Shown: positions 1 to 8,127, numbered from the stretch's first letter. The stretch is 64,000 nucleotides of DNA from Burkholderia sp. Bp8992 (GCF_003853705.1 NZ_QTQI01000004.1:124001-188000); one strand, 5' to 3'. Notes: generated by a model from the sequence alone, not told the origin. A program made the numbers and translations.

Positions 1-131
1 AAACGTCGCTCGCGCGCACGGCCGCGCACCCCTCCCCGTCGCGGGACGAGGCGTGATAATGTGTCGGCCGATGCGCCGCCAACCGGCGTTGGCGGCCGCA
101 CGCTACTGACTGTATAAAAAGGATGCCAACG

Positions 132-695
132 ATGTTCGGCGAGATCGCCCGTTTTCTGCTCAATACCGTCTTCACGCTGTTCGGCGCCGCGCTGATCCTG
201 CGCGTCTGGATGCAGGCCGTCCGCGTGCCGCCTTACAACCCCGTCACGCAGGCCGTGCTGCAGGCGACCAACTGGCTCGTGCTGCCGCTGCGCCGCGTGA
301 TCGCGGGCGTGCGCGGCATCGACTGGGCCAGCGTCGTCGCCGCGCTGCTCACCGCGCTTGTCTACGTCGTGTTGATGGTCGTGATGGCCGGCTTCGATCC
401 TGCCGCGGTGATCGCGACGCTCGTCGTGGTCGCGCTGCTGACCGTCGTGAAGTGGGCGCTCAACCTCGTGATCTGGATGACGATCCTGATGGCGCTGCTG
501 TCGTGGCTCAACCCGCGCTCGCCGGCGATGCCGATCCTCTACCAGCTCACCGCACCGTTCCTGAACCCGCTGCGCCGCGTCATCCCGAACCTCGGCGGCA
601 TCGACCTGTCGCCGATCCTGCTGTTCGTGATCGTGCAGGTGCTGCTGATGATCGTCACGCGCGCGGCCGTCTCGCTGACGATGTTCGGCATCTGA
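132..695 (+). CDS. YggT family integral membrane protein
   Basis: 187-residue very hydrophobic protein with two copies of the YggT unit. The first (about residues 30-65) has NPVTQ followed by LPLRRVI, and the second (about 135-165) has YQLTAPFLNPLRRVIPNLGG. Each is followed by membrane segments. YggT proteins are inner-membrane proteins of poorly defined role; relatives are linked to osmotic tolerance and to cell-division site or thylakoid organisation. I chose the ATG at 132 over the one at 123 because an A-rich AAGGA sits about 8 nt before 132 but overlaps 123. It ends 14 bp before the convergent DUF190 gene. The family call is firm; the function is unknown. Confidence 0.88.
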   Translation: MFGEIARFLLNTVFTLFGAALILRVWMQAVRVPPYNPVTQAVLQATNWLVLPLRRVIAGVRGIDWASVVAALLTALVYVVLMVVMAGFDPAAVIATLVVVALLTVVKWALNLVIWMTILMALLSWLNPRSPAMPILYQLTAPFLNPLRRVIPNLGGIDLSPILLFVIVQVLLMIVTRAAVSLTMFGI

Positions 696-709
696 TCCAG
701 CGCATCACC

Positions 710-1060
710 CTACGCCGCCGGCCCCTGCGCCGGCGGTGCGCCGAGCGTGTCGATCACGCCGAAGCGCGCCGGCATCATCGCGTAGCACGCGCGCACCTTC
801 TCATGTGACAACCGCTCGAGCAGCCGCTGCGCTTCGTCCTCGGTGACGATGAATTCGACTTCGATCGCGAGCGATCCCTGCAGTTCGAAGAAGCGGTCCT
901 CATGCAGCACGCGGTGCTGGCCGAAACCGGCCATCGCGCGAAACGCGGAGCCGCCCGCGACGCCCATCCGGTTCGCCTCCTCCAGCAGCCATTCCCACAG
1001 CGGCTTCCAGTGCAGCCGGTGTTGCTCGTGCACGTAGAAGCGCAAGAAGACCCTGTCCAT
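710..1060 (-). CDS. DUF190 family protein
   Basis: 116-residue soluble protein beginning MDRVFLRFYV. It has the DUF190 core: a helix rich in W/E/N (about 20-40), then GFG near 46 and a long acidic helix. DUF190 proteins have a PII-like ferredoxin fold and are often encoded beside crcB, as here. The gene follows crcB on the same strand by 23 bp, so the two are probably cotranscribed. A regulatory or accessory role in fluoride export is inference from this neighbourhood. A longer reading frame extends upstream into crcB, but the ATG at 1060 gives the normal family length. Confidence 0.82.
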   Translation of the reverse strand: MDRVFLRFYVHEQHRLHWKPLWEWLLEEANRMGVAGGSAFRAMAGFGQHRVLHEDRFFELQGSLAIEVEFIVTEDEAQRLLERLSHEKVRACYAMMPARFGVIDTLGAPPAQGPAA

Positions 1061-1083
1061 CGCAGCCTCCGATGGCGGCACGC

Positions 1084-1470
1084 TCAGGCCGCCGCGAGCC
1101 ACGCACGCGCGGTCCACATGCCGAGCGCCGTGAGCGCGAACGATCCAGTCAAGTGTAGGGCAGCCACCGCCAGCGCCCATCCGAATTCACCCTCGAGCGC
1201 ATGCGTCATCACTTCGACCGAATAGGTCGAGAACGTCGTGAGGCCGCCGAGGAAGCCCGTGATCACGAACAGCCGCCACTCGGGCGGCAACCCGACGCGC
1301 GCCGTGAACACGACGGCGGCAATGCCGATCACGTAGCCGCCGATCAGGTTCGACGCGAGCGTGCCGAGCGGCACGGCCGGAAAGAATTCGTTGAGCGCGA
1401 GGCTCAGGAACCAGCGCAGCAATGCGCCGAGCCCGGCGCCGACGAAGATCGCGACGATCGAATGGAACAA
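1084..1470 (-). CDS. crcB: Fluoride ion channel CrcB (Fluc)
   Basis: 128-residue four-helix membrane protein of the Fluc/CrcB family, which forms dual-topology dimers that export fluoride. Family signatures are visible: [10 protein letters not shown] near the N-terminus, [10 protein letters not shown] with the pore-lining Asn, and [13 protein letters not shown] with the TTFST phenylalanine-box motif. A GTG at 1476 also opens the frame, but it overlaps the only Shine-Dalgarno (GAGGAG, 1476-1481). The TTG at 1470 lies 5 nt after that site and gives the usual MFHSIVAIF start, so I call TTG. No fluoride riboswitch consensus was seen upstream. It leads into the DUF190 gene. Confidence 0.92.
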   Translation of the reverse strand: MFHSIVAIFVGAGLGALLRWFLSLALNEFFPAVPLGTLASNLIGGYVIGIAAVVFTARVGLPPEWRLFVITGFLGGLTTFSTYSVEVMTHALEGEFGWALAVAALHLTGSFALTALGMWTARAWLAAA

Positions 1471-1885
1471 GGGCACTCCTCACTGACGACGCCGCGCGAC
1501 GGGCACGGCCTACGCCGAACTGTATGCGGAATCGCGCGACGGCGGCAATGCCGGCGGGACGGGCCGGCAGGCGCCCGATCGTGTCGTGACTGCACGACGT
1601 TTCCCGTTGTCTTCGCGAGCGGGACTCGATCGATATTTCCAGGCAATTACATCTGACATTACAAATTCGTTTTTGAATCGATCGATTATTTATCAGATTT
1701 TTAAATGCGAAACAGGCGATTGGATACGGCCGCAGGTTAACCCTGCAAACCCCGTATTCACAATGATTCCGCGTGCTCGCCCTAATCAGGAATTCCCGCA
1801 TCCAGCCGATATTCGATTCAATTGACGCCGTCGATTTCGTAGAATTGTTTCGCCACTCCACTCCATCGGCATGGAGACTCGAAAA
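1471..1885. other. Intergenic region between divergent crcB and S53 peptidase genes
   Basis: About 415 bp without a convincing gene. The part from about 1640 to 1860 is clearly more A+T-rich than the neighbourhood, with runs such as TTTATCAGATTTTTAAA near 1690, and it must hold the promoters of both divergent genes. The short reading frames across it start in odd places and have the Arg-rich composition of antisense shadows. I could not assign a specific promoter or riboswitch. Confidence 0.5.
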
Positions 1886-3097
1886 ATGAACAATATCCGC
1901 CTGTCATCCATGTTGATTCCGGCGCTGTGCGCGTCGCTGCTCGCATCGAGCGTCGCGCTCGCCGACGGCAACGGGCCGCCCTCCTACGTCGAAGGCAACC
2001 GCGCGCCGAAAGGATTCGCCCGCCCGCCGTTCCACACGAAGCCGCGCGCGAGCACGGCCACGATCGCCGGCCTCACGCCCGCGCTCACGCGGCACGCGTA
2101 CGGGTTCGATTCGATCGCCAACCAGGGCGACGGGATGATCGTCGCGATCGTCGACGCGTACGACGACCCGAAGATCGAGTCCGACCTCGGCGTGTTCAGC
2201 AACGCGTTCTCGCTGCCGCCCTGCACGTCGTCGAACGGCTGTTTCACCAAGGTGTACGCACGCGGCGCACGGCCCAAGACCGATGCGGGATGGTCGCTCG
2301 AGATGTCGCTCGACGTCGAATGGGTGCACGCGATCGCGCCGAAGGCGAAGATCGTGCTCGTCGAGGCCGCGTCGGCCGGCTTCAACGACCTGCTGGCCGC
2401 GGTCGACGTTGCAGTCAAGCGCGGCGCGTCGGTCGTGTCGATGAGTTTCGGCGGCAACGAATTCGGCACCGAGACCGGCTTCGACAGCCACTTCAACGTC
2501 GCGGGCGTCACGTTCGTCGCGTCGTCCGGCGACAGCGGCACCGGGACCGAATACCCGGCCGCGTCGCCCTACGTGGTATCGGTCGGCGGCACGACGCTGT
2601 CGTCCGATACGGCCGGCAACTACGTCGGCGAAGCAGCGTGGAGCGGCAGCGGCGGCGGCGTGAGCACGACCGAGGCCGAGCCGGCCGGACAGGCCGCATG
2701 GCCCATCCCGGTGGCCGGCAAGCGCGGCGTGCCCGACGTCAGCTACGACGCGAATCCGTCCAGCGGTTTCGCGGTGTACGACTCGGTCACCTATCAGGGG
2801 CAAGCAGGCTGGTTCCAGGTCGGCGGCACGAGCGCGGGCGCGCCGCAATGGTCGGCGCTCGTCGCGATCGCGAATTCGCTGCGCACGGCGGCCGGCAAGA
2901 AGTCGTTGAGCGGCACGTACGACGCGCTTTATACGGTCGGCAAAAACGCGTACGGCAGCGACTTTCACGACGTGACGACCGGGTCCAACGGCAATTGCGG
3001 CAGCGTCTGCAATGCAGCGGGCGGCTACGACTACGCGACGGGGCTCGGTTCGCCCGTCGCGCCGGCCCTCGTGCAGGCGCTCGTCGCCCGGCCGTAA
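1886..3097 (+). CDS. Secreted S53 (sedolisin) family serine peptidase
   Basis: 403-residue predicted exported peptidase. A Sec signal peptide occupies residues 1-27, ending at VALADG. The sedolisin Glu/Asp pair lies in SLEMSLDVEW (E139, D143). The oxyanion-hole Asp is in SSGDSG (D216), and the nucleophile is in GGTSAGAP (S316). A C-terminal Asp/Gly-rich stretch (DFHDVTTG and YDYATGLGSP) matches the family's calcium site. Unlike typical sedolisins there is only about 35 residues between signal peptide and catalytic domain, so the long activation prodomain is missing. The ATG at 1886 is preferred because GGAG lies about 9 nt upstream; an in-frame ATG at 1871 overlaps that site. It appears monocistronic. 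Confidence 0.9.
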   Translation: MNNIRLSSMLIPALCASLLASSVALADGNGPPSYVEGNRAPKGFARPPFHTKPRASTATIAGLTPALTRHAYGFDSIANQGDGMIVAIVDAYDDPKIESDLGVFSNAFSLPPCTSSNGCFTKVYARGARPKTDAGWSLEMSLDVEWVHAIAPKAKIVLVEAASAGFNDLLAAVDVAVKRGASVVSMSFGGNEFGTETGFDSHFNVAGVTFVASSGDSGTGTEYPAASPYVVSVGGTTLSSDTAGNYVGEAAWSGSGGGVSTTEAEPAGQAAWPIPVAGKRGVPDVSYDANPSSGFAVYDSVTYQGQAGWFQVGGTSAGAPQWSALVAIANSLRTAAGKKSLSGTYDALYTVGKNAYGSDFHDVTTGSNGNCGSVCNAAGGYDYATGLGSPVAPALVQALVARP

Positions 3098-3134
3098 CCG
3101 CGCGGTCGGCGCCGGTCGGCCCGTGGCGCGGGGC

Positions 3135-4004
3135 TCAGCCGCCGCGCCACGCGCGATCGAGCGCGGTCAAGGTCGCGAGCGCACTGCCCTTCAGCCCGAT
3201 CACGTCCGAACGGCGCGCATGCGCTTCGCGCGCGTTGATGCGGATCACGTCCGCACCGAGCCGTTCGCTCAGCTGGCGCACGGTCGGAATCGCGGTGCCC
3301 GCACCGATCTCGACCACGACGACGCGCCCGGCCTGCGCGATCCAGTCTTCCAGCGCGCGCTCCTGCGCGTCGTAGCGCTCCCCGAGCCAGCCGGTGTCGC
3401 CGAACATCAGGATGTTCGGCCGCGCGAGCCCGCCGCAGTGCGGACAGCGCGGCAGGTCGCCAACGAGGCGGCACGCGGCTTCGTCGACATCCGGCACGAA
3501 CGGCGCCGCGTCCCATGTATCGTCCGTACACGGCCGCAGGCACTGCATCGTATGAATCGACCCGTGGATCTCGACGATCCGTGCCGGATCGAAGCCGGCT
3601 TTCTGGAACTGGCCGTCGACGTTGCTCGTCAGCACGAAGCCGCCGTTCGGCATCGCGCCGATCCAGCGGCGCAGGATCGCGAAACCCGCGTGCGGCACCG
3701 TCGCACGGTAAAGCGCGAGACGATGTCCGTAGAACCCCCACGCGAGCGGCGCACGCGCACGGAACGCATGCGGCGACGCGATCTCGTGGAATTCGAAACG
3801 CTCGTGGCGCAGCGCCGGATACGCGCGCCAGAAGCCGTCCGTACCGCGAAAATCGGGCAGCCCGGAATCGACGCCGATACCCGCACCGGCCGTCACGAGC
3901 AACGCATCGGCACGCTCGAGCGCGGCGACGGCGGCCGCGACGAGATCGGCGGGCAGTTGCGCGGCGGCGGAGTCGGTAGAGTCGGCGGGATCGGAGAACG
4001 GCAT
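3135..4004 (-). CDS. SIR2 family NAD-dependent protein deacylase
   Basis: 289-residue sirtuin that would remove acyl groups from lysine using NAD. Visible motifs are GAGIGVDSGLPDFRG (40-54) for NAD binding, TSNVDG (126-131) in place of the usual TQNIDG, and EIHGS with the catalytic His at 147. Four zinc-ligand cysteines are at 155, 159, 187 and 190. The stretch IGAGTAIPT replaces the canonical GTS motif. The length is slightly above the usual 240-280. It is converging on the S53 gene and looks monocistronic. The Q-to-S change in the TQN motif may alter rate or substrate choice; that is inference. Confidence 0.9.
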   Translation of the reverse strand: MPFSDPADSTDSAAAQLPADLVAAAVAALERADALLVTAGAGIGVDSGLPDFRGTDGFWRAYPALRHERFEFHEIASPHAFRARAPLAWGFYGHRLALYRATVPHAGFAILRRWIGAMPNGGFVLTSNVDGQFQKAGFDPARIVEIHGSIHTMQCLRPCTDDTWDAAPFVPDVDEAACRLVGDLPRCPHCGGLARPNILMFGDTGWLGERYDAQERALEDWIAQAGRVVVVEIGAGTAIPTVRQLSERLGADVIRINAREAHARRSDVIGLKGSALATLTALDRAWRGG

Positions 4005-4188
4005 GATGGGAAGGCGGTGGTGTCGAACGTTGCACGAGTGGCGTCGCGATCATACGCCCGTTCGGACGCCGCGCCGCATGCGCGATGCAGCGGCGCGACG
4101 CCACGCTCGCCCGGCCGTCGGCCACGCGGACATCGACCGAGGCGGCGATGCCGCCGGTGGTTCGTCGGCCCGGCGCCGTTCTTCCCGG

Positions 4189-4569
4189 TCAGCTGTCCGA
4201 ATCGTCCTGTGCGAACGGGATCTCGTCGACCGCGAAATAGACCGGTTTGCCGAGTTGCCGCGCAAGGCCGACGTCCATGTCCGCCCCGCGCGACGCACCG
4301 TCGATCCGCAGCACCGCATCGCAACGTCGCAGCAACCGGTGCGCGGCCGGATACAGGAACGTCTCGCCGATCGCGTCGCCGACCTGCGTCGACCCGGCCG
4401 CGGCCGCAAGCGGCAGCGACACCCACTCGCCGATCATCGGCACGTGCCCGCGCCGGTACACGGCGAGCGCCGCGGCTTCCAGCCGGTGCAGGTTCGCGGC
4501 GATGCGCGCGGGGTCGCCGTCGGTGCCGCTGCGATAGGGGCCGGCGACCAGCACGAGCCGCGGCGTCAT
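4189..4569 (-). CDS. DUF4406 domain protein (nucleoside 2-deoxyribosyltransferase-like fold)
   Basis: 126-residue small protein starting MTPRLVLVAGPYRSG. The AGPYRSG loop, the central HVPMIGEWVSLPL segment and the C-terminal CDAVLRIDGASRGADMDV match the DUF4406/YtoQ-like branch of the nucleoside deoxyribosyltransferase fold. The Ser-Arg-Gly-Ala-Asp segment is where that fold carries its substrate pocket. Its ATG overlaps the stop of the upstream Nudix gene by 4 nt (ATGA), so translation is probably coupled. A nucleotide or nucleoside substrate would fit the Nudix partner but is not shown. Confidence 0.75.
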   Translation of the reverse strand: MTPRLVLVAGPYRSGTDGDPARIAANLHRLEAAALAVYRRGHVPMIGEWVSLPLAAAAGSTQVGDAIGETFLYPAAHRLLRRCDAVLRIDGASRGADMDVGLARQLGKPVYFAVDEIPFAQDDSDS

Positions 4570-5165
4570 GCGGCGCGCGCGCCGGCGGTTTCCCGCAGCG
4601 CGACGTACTGCAGCAGCATGATCGTCTTCGCGTCGACGATCTCGCCGCGCTCGACCGCGTCCAGCGCAGCCTGCAGCGGCATCTCGACGACTTCGAGATC
4701 CTCGCCCTCTTCCGCGACGCCGCCGCCGTCGCCGGTCCGCAGCGACGCATCGTATTCGCCGACGAAGAAATGCAGTTTCTCCGTCACGGAGCCCGGGCTC
4801 ATGAACGCCTCGAACACCTTGCGCACGCCGCGCACGCGGTAGCCGGTCTCCTCCTCGGCTTCGGCGCGGATGCGCGCTTCCGGCGTCTCGTCGTCGAGCA
4901 GGCCGGCCGCCGCTTCGAGCAGCATGCCGTCGTGGCCGCTGGCGAACGCCGGCATCCGGAACTGCCGCGTCAGCAGCACGTCGCCCGTAACGGCATGGCG
5001 CAGCAGGATCGTCGCGCCGTTGCCGCGATCGTATGTCTCGCGGTTCAGGCGCTGCCACGTTCCGTCGCGGCGCCGGAAATCGAAGGTCACCTTCTTCAGC
5101 ACATACCAGTCGTCGGACAGCACCGTCGTATCGACGATGCGGACCCGGTCACGCGTTGCAGCCAT
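4566..5165 (-). CDS. Nudix hydrolase, NudK (GDP-mannose pyrophosphatase)-like
   Basis: 199-residue Nudix protein. The box lies in AGLLDDETPEARIRAEAEEETGY, read in two parts: AGLLDDETPEA (about 95-105) and AEAEEETGY. It retains the metal-binding EExxG glutamates. Spacing and the flanking QFRMP and MSPGSVTEKLHFF segments resemble E. coli NudK, which cleaves GDP-mannose and related nucleotide sugars. An upstream-extended frame exists, but the ATG at 5165 gives normal length and conserved sequence from the start. It is divergent from the deoR-type gene and coupled by ATGA to the DUF4406 gene downstream. The exact substrate is uncertain. Confidence 0.85.
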   Translation of the reverse strand: MAATRDRVRIVDTTVLSDDWYVLKKVTFDFRRRDGTWQRLNRETYDRGNGATILLRHAVTGDVLLTRQFRMPAFASGHDGMLLEAAAGLLDDETPEARIRAEAEEETGYRVRGVRKVFEAFMSPGSVTEKLHFFVGEYDASLRTGDGGGVAEEGEDLEVVEMPLQAALDAVERGEIVDAKTIMLLQYVALRETAGARAA

Positions 5166-5204
5166 TGCAGCCTCCCGTTCGACAAAAGACGGTGCCCATG
5201 GTAA

Positions 5205-5241
5205 CGTGCAGTTTCGTGCAATTTCAAGATATTTCGTGCAA
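5205..5241 (+). promoter_or_regulatory. Repeated TTTCGTGCAA motifs, candidate DeoR-family operator
   Basis: The 81-bp divergent gap between the Nudix gene and the DeoR-type regulator carries two identical decamers, TTTCGTGCAA at 5212-5221 and 5232-5241. They are exactly 20 bp apart, about two helical turns. A third partial copy, ACGTGCAG, lies at 5204-5211. DeoR-family regulators commonly bind direct repeats containing TTTCG and autoregulate. Position and phasing make this a good operator candidate for the adjacent regulator; binding is inference. Confidence 0.5.
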
Positions 5242-5246
5242 ACACG

Positions 5247-6002
5247 ATGCTGACGACCCAACGCAAGAAGGCGATCCTCGATGCGCTCGCGCGCGACGGC
5301 CAGGTGCTGGCCGCCGAGCTGAGCGTGCAATTCGGCGTGTCCGAGGACACGGTGCGCCGCGACCTGCGCGAACTCGCGGCCGAAGGCCTGCTGCAGCGCG
5401 TGCATGGCGGCGCGCTGCCGGCGTCGCCGGCCGTCGCGCCGTTCGCGCAGCGCGAGACGCTCGAGACGGCGGAAAAGCGCCGCATCGCGCGGCGGGCCGC
5501 GGAGATGATCGCGCCCGGGCAAGTGGCGATCGTCGACGGCGGCACGACCTCCGCCCTACTCGTCAGCCAGTTGCCGGCCGACCTGCGCGCGACGATCGTC
5601 ACGCACAGCCCGAGCGTCGCGGTCGCGCTGGCCGCCCATCCGTCGATCGACGTGATCCTGATCGGCGGGCGGCTCTACAAGCACTCGATCGTCGCGGTCG
5701 GCGCGGCGGCAATGGAAGGCATTGCACGCATCCATGCGGACCTGTACTTCATGGGCGTCACGGGCGTCCATCCGGTCGCGGGATTGAGCACCGGCGATTT
5801 CGAGGAGGCGGCGATCAAGCGCGCGCTGGCCGAACGCGCGGCCGAGACGGTCGTGCTCGCGTCGCAGTCGAAACTGCGCGCGGCGTCGCAGTTCGTGATC
5901 GGCGAGATCACGCTGGCGCAGACGATCGTCGTCGAAAACGAAACCGAGGCCGCGCTGACGGAGCCGATCGAGGCGGCGGGCGTGACGGTCGTACGCGCGT
6001 AG
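5247..6002 (+). CDS. DeoR/GlpR family transcriptional regulator
   Basis: 251-residue regulator with the classic DeoR layout. The N-terminal winged helix-turn-helix (residues 1-57) has MLTTQRKKAILDAL and VSEDTVRRDLRELAAEGLLQRVHGGA, the family signature. The C-terminal DeoRC sensor domain (about 75-235) has the IVDGGTT phosphate-binding loop and GVTGVHPVAGLST. Such proteins usually sense a phosphorylated sugar and repress catabolic genes. No sugar operon follows. The nearest candidate targets are itself and the divergent nudK-like gene, with repeated motifs between them. The effector is unknown. Confidence 0.9.
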   Translation: MLTTQRKKAILDALARDGQVLAAELSVQFGVSEDTVRRDLRELAAEGLLQRVHGGALPASPAVAPFAQRETLETAEKRRIARRAAEMIAPGQVAIVDGGTTSALLVSQLPADLRATIVTHSPSVAVALAAHPSIDVILIGGRLYKHSIVAVGAAAMEGIARIHADLYFMGVTGVHPVAGLSTGDFEEAAIKRALAERAAETVVLASQSKLRAASQFVIGEITLAQTIVVENETEAALTEPIEAAGVTVVRA

Positions 6003-6127
6003 CGCGTCGAAGTGGTTGCACGTGGGTTGCGCGTGTCGTCGCGCCGGCGCCGGGCCGATGTCAGCGTGCTGACAGGCGCCGCTTGCTAACATGGGCGATC
6101 GCCCGATCGCCCCATGCTGCCCGCCCG

Positions 6128-6745
6128 ATGCCCGCGCCCTCCGCCACGATTCCCCCGCCGCCGCCCGCCGCCGACGCACCGCCGCCGGGCGTCCTCACGC
6201 TGTTCATCGCGTTCACGCAGATCGGCCTGACCAGCTTCGGCGGCGGACTGAGCGGGCGGATGATGCGCGACTTCGTCTACGAACGGCGCTGGCTCGACGA
6301 AGAGGCGTTCCTCAACGGGCTCGCACTGTCGCAGGCGTTGCCGGGCGTCAACGTGAAGAACCTCGCGATCTGGATCGGCTACCGCCTCGCCGGATGGCGC
6401 GGCGCGGTGGCCGGCTTCACCGGCATCATCGCGCCGCCGGCCGTGCTGATCGTGCTGTTCGGCGTCGCGTTCTCGACCCTCACGCGCTTTCCGCTCACGC
6501 ATGTCGCGCTGGCCGGCGCGGCGGCCGCGGCGATCGGGCTGTCGATCTCGATGGCGATCACCGCCGTGCGGCGGCTGCCGCGTCGCACGCTGCCGTTCGC
6601 GGTGATGGCGCTCACGTTCGTGTCGGTCGCCATACTGCACTGGCCGCTCGTGTGGACCGTGCTGATCGGCGGTGCCTTGAGCGTCACGCTGGAGTACCGC
6701 CGGACGGCCGTGGCGTCGGCATCGGCCGGGAGCGACGCACGATGA
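6128..6745 (+). CDS. Chromate transporter, N-terminal-half type (short-chain CHR)
   Basis: 205-residue membrane protein corresponding to one half of ChrA. Family motifs are FTQIGLTSFGGGLSG (about 28-42), the RRWLDEEAF segment, and ALSQALPGVNVKNLAIWIGYRLAG. These match the conserved FGGG, W(L/M) and Q..PGP-type elements of the CHR family, and about five to six membrane segments follow. Short-chain CHR proteins work as pairs with opposite topology; the partner starts at 6742 with an ATGA overlap. Family members export chromate, but paralogues can carry other anions, so the substrate is inferred from family only. The ATG at 6128 is preferred because the frame upstream overlaps the deoR gene. Confidence 0.88.
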   Translation: MPAPSATIPPPPPAADAPPPGVLTLFIAFTQIGLTSFGGGLSGRMMRDFVYERRWLDEEAFLNGLALSQALPGVNVKNLAIWIGYRLAGWRGAVAGFTGIIAPPAVLIVLFGVAFSTLTRFPLTHVALAGAAAAAIGLSISMAITAVRRLPRRTLPFAVMALTFVSVAILHWPLVWTVLIGGALSVTLEYRRTAVASASAGSDAR

Positions 6746-7284
6746 CCGCGTCCGTACGCTATGCCGCGCTGTTCGGCGTATTTGCGCCGCTGTCGATCGC
6801 GACGATCGGCGGCGGGCAGGCGATCATCGCCGACATCCAGCGGCAGGTCGTCGACGTCCATCACTGGATGACCGCCACGCAATTCGTGAACGACTTCGCG
6901 ATCGCGCGGATGGCGCCGGGGCCCGGCTCGCTGCTGGCGACGCTGATCGGCTGGCAGGTGGGCGGCTTCTGGGGCGCGGTGATCGCGACGCTCGCGCTGT
7001 TCGGCCCGACTGCCTTCCTGATCTACGGCGTCGCGCATCTGTGGCGGCGGCACCAGGGCGCGCGCTGGCAGGTCGCACTCGAAACCGGCCTGCGCCCGGT
7101 CGCGGCCGGCATGATCCTCGCGTCGGTCTGGGTGCTGCTGCAGGCGCTCGACGGCGGCTGGGCCGCGCGCGCGATCGCCGTCGCGTCGACGCTGTGCGTG
7201 ATGTACACGCGCCTCCATGCGCTACTGCTGATCGCGATCGGCGCGCTGCTGCTCGTCGGCGTACACGCGCTCGGCGGCATGTAG
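6742..7284 (+). CDS. Chromate transporter, C-terminal-half type (short-chain CHR)
   Basis: 180-residue partner of the preceding gene, overlapping its stop by 4 nt. It has the CHR motif set in its second-half form: PLSIATIGGGQAIIADIQ, HHWMTATQFVNDFAIARMAPGPGSLLATLIGW with the highly conserved APGP, and the FWGAVIA segment. About five or six membrane helices are expected. Together the two products rebuild a full-length ChrA-type transporter in the inner membrane. Coupled translation supports a 1:1 heteromer. No chrB-type regulator is adjacent, which is unlike dedicated chromate-resistance operons. Confidence 0.88.
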   Translation: MTASVRYAALFGVFAPLSIATIGGGQAIIADIQRQVVDVHHWMTATQFVNDFAIARMAPGPGSLLATLIGWQVGGFWGAVIATLALFGPTAFLIYGVAHLWRRHQGARWQVALETGLRPVAAGMILASVWVLLQALDGGWAARAIAVASTLCVMYTRLHALLLIAIGALLLVGVHALGGM

Positions 7285-7317
7285 CGCGGCGCAGCCGTCG
7301 CCGCGCGACCGCTCTGC

Positions 7318-8127
7318 CTAGACGCCGCGAAACTGCGGCGCGCGGCGCTCCGCAAACGCACGCAGCCCTTCGTCGAAATCGGCGCCTTCGCACGCTTGCC
7401 GGCGCAACTCCGCGACCCGTTCGAACGCATCCGCCGGCAGCGGCCGCGCATCCTGCAGCACACGCAACTGCTCCTTCACCGCATGCACGGCAAGCGGCGC
7501 CTTCGCGGCAATCGTGCGCGCGACGTCGAGCGCCGCGTCGTCGACGCCGCCCGGTTCCGCCAGCCGGTTCACGAGCCCGTGACCCGCGGCGCGCTCCGCA
7601 TCGAGCGGCTGCGCACTGAAGAACATTTCCTTCAGCACATGAATCGGCAGGTTGTCGTAAAAGCGCAGCAGGCCGCTCGTCGAATACGGCAGGCCGATGT
7701 TCGCGGGCGTCATCGCGAAACGCGCGTCGCGCGCCGCGACGACGAGATCGCAGCTCATCACGAGATCGACGGCGCCGCCCCACGCCGACCCGGCCACCGC
7801 CGCAATCACCGCGCCCGGATAGGTCCGCACGCGCCGCAGCGCGCGTTCGAGCGGCTTGCCGTAGGCGAGCGGATCGCGGTCGTCGGCCAGTTCGCGCAGG
7901 TCGTGCCCCGCGCTCCACACGTCGCCGCTGCCGTCGTTTGACAGGATCACGACGGGCGGCGGACGGTGTCCGGCGAGCGCATCGAGGCGTGCGACGAGCG
8001 CATCGAGCAACGGCGCGTCGAGCGCATGCCGCCGCGCCGGATTCGCGAACCGCACGCGCGCGATCCGCTCGCCGACCATCTCGACCGTCACGGTCGACGC
8101 ACTGTCGTGTTTCGTCAGGTCGGTCAT
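7318..8127 (-). CDS. scpB: Enoyl-CoA hydratase family protein, methylmalonyl-CoA decarboxylase (ScpB)-like
   Basis: 269-residue crotonase-fold protein. The central block AGSAWGGAVDLVMSCDLVVAA and the following FAMTPANIGLPYSTSG, HVLKEMFFSAQPLDAERA and APLAVHAVKEQLRVL match E. coli methylmalonyl-CoA decarboxylase (YgfG/ScpB) block for block. The Tyr in the position of the ScpB active-site tyrosine is kept. It lacks the two hydratase glutamates, as decarboxylases do. The expected reaction is methylmalonyl-CoA to propionyl-CoA. Its ATG overlaps the stop of the CoA-transferase gene by 4 nt. The gene name is by similarity; another malonyl-type substrate is possible. Confidence 0.78.
   Translation of the reverse strand: MTDLTKHDSASTVTVEMVGERIARVRFANPARRHALDAPLLDALVARLDALAGHRPPPVVILSNDGSGDVWSAGHDLRELADDRDPLAYGKPLERALRRVRTYPGAVIAAVAGSAWGGAVDLVMSCDLVVAARDARFAMTPANIGLPYSTSGLLRFYDNLPIHVLKEMFFSAQPLDAERAAGHGLVNRLAEPGGVDDAALDVARTIAAKAPLAVHAVKEQLRVLQDARPLPADAFERVAELRRQACEGADFDEGLRAFAERRAPQFRGV

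Noticed and set aside
1477-1700. Fluoride riboswitch upstream of crcB
   Set aside because: Searched by eye on the minus strand for the conserved GGNGAUGG and pseudoknot elements and found none.
1904-2968. Long minus-strand open frame opposite the S53 peptidase gene
   Set aside because: Arg/Ala-rich antisense shadow of a GC-rich gene; no domain and no start context. The sense strand has clear peptidase motifs.
3012-5204. 730-residue plus-strand frame across the sirtuin and Nudix genes
   Set aside because: Composition is Arg-rich without any fold signal, and it runs antisense to three well-supported genes.
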